64,000 bases of DNA, from positions 15,053,228-15,117,227 of the forward strand of contig NW_004624784.1 in NCBI RefSeq assembly GCF_000247695.1, in the 5' to 3' direction. The notes beneath the pieces are model-generated. The model worked only from the letters and a program-made list of their open reading frames with translations. It made no database searches and had not been told where the DNA came from. This document shows positions 59,000-64,000 of the stretch, piece by piece (positions within the stretch are counted from its first letter, which is position 1; the number at the start of each line of letters is the position of its first letter). Both the position numbers and the translations under genes were made by a program. Origin of the DNA: Heterocephalus glaber. Taxonomy: Eukaryota > Chordata > Mammalia > Rodentia > Bathyergidae.

Positions 59000-59300
59000 G
59001 AGCCTGTTCTGTGTTGCTATAATAGAATATCTGAGGTGGGGGTAATTTGTAATGAATAGACATTTATTTCTCATAGTTCTGGAGCCTGGGACATCCAGAA
59101 TGGAGAGGGTGGTGTCTGGCAAGGATCTTTGGTCTTCCGAAGAGCAGGAGAAAGAGCCCACTTCTGCAAGTCCTTTTACTAATGCATAAACCCACACATT
59201 AGGGTAGAGCCCTAATTACCTCTTAAAGGCCCAAGCTTTTCATCTTCTTACAATGACAATTAAAACTCGCCATGAATTTAGGAAGGGACAAACACCCACA
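59000..59300 (-). mobile_element. MST-type ERVL-MaLR LTR
   Basis: 'tgtgttgctataatagaata', 'catttatttctcatagttct' with 'ggagcctgggacatcc' and 'cctaattacctcttaaaggc' are an antisense MST-type LTR. Confidence 0.7.
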
Positions 59301-59709
59301 GCATAGGGGCAGTTTTCTTTCCAGACCCATGAGTGTTGTCTAAGTCACTCCCAGACATGTTCCTGTAGCTGGAGCCAGGCAGACGGGGAATCCTCCTGCC
59401 CCTAAGCTTTGGGCAGGACTCCTTCCCTTGCCTCCTTCCACCAGGTGCTCAGGCCTGAGCAGAGGCAGCCTCCACCATGTCCTGGCATCTCCCTGGCAGC
59501 TTTCTCCCTTCTCATCTCAGCTACTACCTCAGGGCACTGGATCCTCCTATGCAGTCTCCCAAGAGGCATTGTGATGGAGTCAGTGGCCCTGACTAGTGCA
59601 AATAGACCTTCCTGGTGCTGTTGAGATAGCCTCTAGCATGCTGGTTCTCCCCCATAGGCGGGCTCCTGGGTCTGCTCTGAGCATATGTTGTCCATTGGTG
59701 GGTGTCTAA

Positions 59710-60322
59710 TCCTTTTGGGGTGGTTAAATATATGTCTCCAAATTCTTGGAGGTTCCCTTTAAATGGTGAAACCTAGCCGGGGATTTAGCTCAGTGGTTCC
59801 ACAGCCTGCCTTGCAAGCGCAAGGTCCCTAGTTCGATCCCCAGTACAAAAAACAAAACAAAACAAAAAACAAAAAGCAAAAAATACCTAATTGGTGGAGC
59901 CTAGTAGTTTCCTTTGAATGTAGGCTGGACTTGGAGACTTGCTTCTAAAACATTGAAATACAGCAGAAGTGATTGTGTGTGACTTCTAAGACTAGGTCAT
60001 ACAAAGTGCTGTGGCTTTGGGGGAAATAGACTCCCTGTCTTGAAGTCACTCCAGCAACCCTTCTGGAAAGCCCACGTTGTGAGGCACAGAGGCCTCCTGG
60101 TCAGCTAGGCAAGTACACCACCTTGGAAGTGGCTCTTTCTGCCCCAGTAAGCCTTCAGATCCCTGCAGCTGTGACCAGTGTCTGGACTGCAACCACGGGA
60201 AAGGACTTGAATAGAACTATCCAGCCAGTGTTGCCTTACAACCTGTGAGATAATAAATTCTGCTGTGTTTAAGCCAGTGAATTTGGGGATAATTTGTTAT
60301 GCAGCAATAGCTAACTAATGCA
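59710..60322 (+). mobile_element. MLT1-family ERVL-MaLR LTR, split by an ID SINE
   Basis: 'tcttggaggttccctttaaa' before the insertion; 'ttgaatgtaggctggacttg', 'gagataataaattctgctgt' and 'cagcaatagctaactaatgc' after it. The last is the LTR polyadenylation-signal region and end. LTR only. Confidence 0.75.
59776..59884 (+). repeat. ID SINE inside an MLT1 LTR
   Basis: 'gccggggatttagctcagtg', 'gccttgcaagcgcaaggtcc' and 'agttcgatccccagtaca', with an AAAAC-type tail. The flanking accta copies are too short to be conclusive. Confidence 0.92.
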
Positions 60323-60839
60323 TCCCTACCTGTTTATCTTCCTCAGGTAACTGACACTATGCAGAAAGGATTTTAATTCATTTGACAATTCTGCTAAGTG
60401 AAAGACTAATGTCCATGATCACTCATGGGTCCACACACCATTTGTTGGCTTTCTAAGGACCCCCAACCTGGGTGTCTGGGTCCAGTGTCACCTCTTCTTC
60501 TCCAAGAGGTGTTTGTTTTCTTCCTCGCTTTGGTTCTGGGAACCTTCTGGCCAACCTTCTTCCAGAGAATGCCCTTGTTCCCAGCCTCAATGTGAGCTGC
60601 AGCCTCAGCCCTAATCCCAGATTCATGTGTCATTTTACAACCATCTGGCGTGTTTACCCACCCTTCATTTTTATTCAGAAAAATGGGGCTTGTGAAACTT
60701 TCACAAAGCCTTTGAAGTTCTTTGTAGCATGGCCGCACACTGAATCCAACAGATCTCAGCTGGCAGGCACAGCCAAGATCAAGGGCAAGGGGCAAAAATC
60801 TAGGGTAAAGGTCAAAAGTTTCAATACTGGTTTTGGTAC

Positions 60840-61030
60840 TCACTAGGTCTTATGGAAATGGCACAATTCCTTTTTTCCTGTCAGGCCTATGTTAACTCAT
60901 CTGGAAAATGGAGCCAGTAGCATTTGTTCTGTTTGTACCCAAGACTGCTGAAAGGAGTAAATGAGAAAATAAATGCAAACTAAAAACTATAAAACATAAA
61001 CTATAAAACACTTGATACATGTGAGAGTTA
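60840..61030 (+). repeat. MIR SINE
   Basis: 'tatgttaactcatctggaaa' with 'atggagccagtagcatttgt' and 'gaaaggagtaaatgagaaaa' are MIR 3' parts. Confidence 0.6.
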
Positions 61031-61059
61031 AAAACAAGTGATTTTACAGAATTTAAGGT

Positions 61060-61225
61060 TCATTCATAATGAGTCACCATTTTTTGAATAATAACTATGC
61101 ACCAAAGCTTTGGAACTATGACTATATTTAATCCTAACAAGGTATTGCTGAGGGGTAATTATTTCCATCTTCCACTTTAGGGTTAGGAATCAAGGCTCCA
61201 AGGTAAACTTCCATACTTAAAATTC
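61060..61225 (-). repeat. MIR SINE
   Basis: 'aactatgcaccaaagctttg', 'atatttaatcctaacaaggt' and 'ccactttagggttaggaatc' follow antisense MIR. Confidence 0.6.
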
Positions 61226-61229
61226 ATAC

Positions 61230-62980
61230 TTTCATCATCTGTACACATTGACACCCTTATGAACCTAGGCCCTGGTCATCAGAGCTACTCCCTGAAGAAT
61301 TCAGAGAGAGCGTCAGATGCCTAAACAGCCCCAGGCTTTGCCCCTGAGTCCTTCTTGCTGCCTGGACCCCTGCTTAGCAGCCACTTGAAGACTTAGGCAG
61401 CTTAGAATCATGATCCTGATCACTTCCTTGGTAGCAGGACCCGGTTGAACATGCCTTATCCTGGGGGCACTCTAGGGGTTAGGAGTAAAGAGTCCTGGTG
61501 GGAACTGAGTGAGATCCTCTTAGGAACTATAAATCATGTCCAGCATGAAGGTGAGGTGGTTACAGACCATGCAGAGAGCTGGTCAATGAGACATTAAAAG
61601 CAGATTGCTACAGATTAGCCCTGGTCCCAGAGGGCAATCTCTATCCATTAGCACTGGCTTTGCAAAGGCTTGGGCCTCTTCCTCACTAGGCTAAGAGTCT
61701 GCCCATCCCCTCCAGGTTTGTTGTTTAGGGACTGGGGATCTGCTTTGCTGAGTCAGAATACATGGACAGCTGTTCAGGGTGGCCGGGCCTCTGAGAGATG
61801 AGCAAGTTCCACCTCTCAGTGGACTCTCCTCTACTTACACCCTGCTCCGTATGTCCCCATCTCGGGGGACCTGACTCCTACAGGTATGAAAAAGGATTTC
61901 TGAGAACATCCTCTGGAAGGCTTTGCTCAGGCCCAGGGGCCCTGCCTCTGGCCTCACCTAGTGCTTTGGGAAGGGGTCTGGTGAGTTCATCCCCTCTCCA
62001 GAGTCATCCTGCCCTTGCCCTTTGAGAAGGAAGGGTTTGCTTTCTGGGCAGATGCCATCTTCTCTCTGGGCTGCTCTTTGTCCCTCACCCTCTGGGGTTG
62101 GGTGGGGACAGCCACTTCTGGGGAGCTTGGGAATGAGGGGCTTTTTAAACAACCGCAGTGGCAGAAGCTGGGGGTAGGGAAGGGCAACTTGGCTTCTTGA
62201 GGCTGGAAATCTCCTGTTATTGCTCGTGGCCCTGGCAAGTGTTTTCCCTGACTCTGAAAGTACTTCGTTGCCACCCTTGCTAGCTGGTGGCTGGAGCATT
62301 TGTCCCCCACACAAGCAAAAGGTCAAGAAGCTGCTGAATTGCATTTCCCCCTCCTCCCTTGCCATGTGCCTCTGAAGATGAGTCATTCCCTTCCCTCTTC
62401 TGCCTTCTCTGCTTCCCTCCCGCTGCCTGTCATTGGATCTGGGGTAGGATTGCTGTCCAGCTGGCTGCCTCAGTCTCTCTGCAGGTGTGGGTTCCCAGAT
62501 TCGTCAGCAGGCATCAGGAGCCCTGCCCTAGACCTGTGGGCCTCAGGGCTCAGCCACTTTCATTTGGCCTCTGAAGTACCTACTAAGTGGCTACTTTGTG
62601 ATGGGTGCTGTGCTAGGTCCCCAGGAGTTGAAGGGCACTACTCCTGTTCTCTGATGGCCTGTCAGGGAAGAGAGAAATATTAGACATGAAATCACACAAA
62701 CCACCATGTAATTAACACAATGAGGTGGAACTTTGAGAAGGCCTGCAGAGCACAGACAGATGGGGTGGGGATAGTTAGAAAGCCTCCCTGAAGAGTGTAT
62801 CTTACCATGAGACCTGGGGAAACCATTCCTGGAAGAGGAACAGCAAGAAACAGTGTGGGTGACATGCAGTAAGAAAAAGGAAAAAGGAGAAGAGATGGGG
62901 TTGTAAAGAAAGAACATGCAGGGCTCTGCAGGTCAGGCTAAAGGAGCTAAAAATTTATCCTAAGGGCTAGTTTGGTAGGT
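61230..62980. other. No gene or repeat recognised
   Basis: Unique sequence until the L1 at 62985. Overlapping frames at 61960-62390 and 62300-62680 lack family resemblance or splice context. Confidence 0.4.
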
Positions 62981-62984
62981 TCTT

Positions 62985-63515
62985 ATAATGTGAAACTGTA
63001 CTTACCATGCAGCTGTACTCAGAAATATTTATCCCAAAGAAATAAAAGTATATGTAAAAAAAAGACTTGCATACAGTGTTCACAGCAGCTTGATACATAA
63101 TAGCCCTCAAACTGTAAAAAACCCAAATGCCAACGAACTGTGGATAAAAACTGAATGCATACAATGGGATAGTATAGAGGAGTAAAAAGAGACAGACCAC
63201 TAACACACGCATATGTGATACAAGCAGCAACACAAATGAAGTCCAAAAATGTTATGCTGAGTGAAAGAAGTCAGCACAAAAGAATACTGAGTGCATGAGC
63301 CCATTTAGATAAAATTCTAACAAAGGAAAAACTAGTTTACACCCACAGAAATCAGATGGTGATGTCCTGCAGTGGACTCGATAAGGCTGTGTGGGAACTG
63401 TCTTAGGGGATGGGAGTGTGACAATGGAGTGGTGGTCATGCGGATATATACGTTTGCTAACATTGTTTATATGCAGTGTGATAAAAATACAGTGCATGTT
63501 TAAATAATAAACATC
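62985..63515 (+). mobile_element. Old L1 LINE 3' end
   Basis: 'atccctcaaag'-region homologue 'ttatcccaaagaaataaaag', 'tgttcacagcagcttgatac', 'aaacccaaatgccaacgaac', 'atgttatgctgagtgaaaga' and 'gtgtgacaatggagtggtgg' are the ORF2 tail and 3' UTR of an ancient L1. Abuts the mariner element. Confidence 0.75.
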
Positions 63516-63516
63516 A

Positions 63517-63974
63517 CAGTAAAAGACACATTGCCATTAATCCCTCTCAGAATACCCCCTCCCCCTCGCTTCAAACACACTTATCCTGTTGTTCTTGCCA
63601 CTTTGTGGAGCACTTCTGGAAGTCTTCTTTTGTGAGTGTCTTTAGTTGTGCTGTCCTGGCTGCCTCAATGTCCTGAATAGATTCAAAATGTTTACCTTGT
63701 ATGGTCACTTTTACTTTGAGGAAGAACCAGAAGTCACATGGTGCCAGATCCCAGAAATAAGGTAGATGAGGACTTACTAATGTTTTTACAAAATGCCTTT
63801 CTGTGGATGGCACTCAGCAGCAGCAATTACAGTATTTTTATTACATCTCATAAAGACTCTCATGAAAGAGGACTTCTAGAACTGCTTCAGAAAGTGGCAA
63901 TATGATGGGGTAAATGTGTTTGAATCAAGGGGAAGTATTTTGAGGATGATTAATGGCAATATGTCTTTTACTGT
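63517..63974 (-). mobile_element. Short mariner-like DNA transposon with both inverted repeats
   Basis: Terminal repeats: left 'cagtaaaagacacattgcca' with ttaat following (from 63517); right 'attaatggcaatatgtcttt' with tactg following (to 63974). They are complementary with one mismatch over 25 bp and stay alignable for about 60 bp. A TA follows the right end; the left TA is now CA. At about 458 bp it is far shorter than a full mariner (roughly 1.3 kb), so it is an internally deleted copy. Confidence 0.85.
63571..63813 (-). pseudogene. Mariner transposase C-terminal fragment
   Basis: An 80-codon minus-strand frame reads '...PYFWDLAPCDFWFFLKVKV...' and then 'TAQLKTLTKEDFQKC'. LAPCDFW matches the block around the third catalytic aspartate of Tc1/mariner transposases, and the following text matches the C-terminal tail. 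The N-terminal DNA-binding domain and the first two catalytic aspartates are missing, so it cannot be active. Confidence 0.8.
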
Positions 63975-64000
63975 AATAAATTTTTAAAATTTTAAATATT

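Larger units (their letters stand above)
6600..64000. other. Gene-poor upstream flank of NECTIN1
   Basis: No protein-coding exon, tRNA, rRNA or known small RNA gene was recognised in this span beyond the listed repeats. The open frames are short, overlap on both strands, lack splice-site support and show no family resemblance except to L1 and mariner. This fits a distal intergenic region. Confidence 0.7.

Overview
This is 64 kb of mammalian nuclear DNA from a rodent. The evidence for a rodent is tRNA-derived ID SINEs, 7SL-derived B1 SINEs, composite B1-dID dimers and a rodent-type MaLR LTR. I saw no murid B2 or B4 SINEs. The dominant ID subtype begins with a 'ggggatttagctcagtgg' box and ends 'cgatccccggtacc'. 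Together with the B1-dID dimers this points to a non-murid lineage (squirrel-related or hystricomorph); I cannot name the species. One run of exactly 100 Ns (31971-32070) marks a draft-assembly join.

I can support one protein-coding gene. A CpG island near the left end (about 4.6-6.6 kb) holds the first coding exon of NECTIN1 (PVRL1) on the minus strand: start codon at 5621, signal-peptide sequence, and a CAG|GTAAG donor at 5543/5542. The gene is transcribed leftward, so positions 1-5542 are the beginning of its long first intron, and the immunoglobulin, transmembrane and cytoplasmic exons lie off-window to the left. Positions above about 6.4 kb are upstream of the gene.

The remaining 57 kb reads as a gene-poor upstream flank. 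I found no second gene with convincing codons, splice sites or homology. Most open reading frames are chance ORFs, repeat-derived, or an artefact of translating the N gap. The flank is dense in ancient repeats (MIR, L2, MER5A, L1M, MLT1/MST LTRs) with younger SINEs on top.

The best structural finds are: (a) an old minus-strand L1 at 40.0-44.4 kb, interrupted by a second, internally inverted L1 with matching 13-bp target duplications; (b) a nested stack at 22.6-23.9 kb, MIR > MLT1 LTR > MaLR LTR > B1-dID; (c) a short, internally deleted mariner transposon with both inverted repeats, ending 26 bp from the right edge; (d) an isolated CpG-rich patch at 18.06-18.35 kb with a near-ideal CTCF motif. 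Several repeat-free stretches are plausible distal regulatory DNA, but conservation cannot be judged from one sequence. I did not find a new biological system here.
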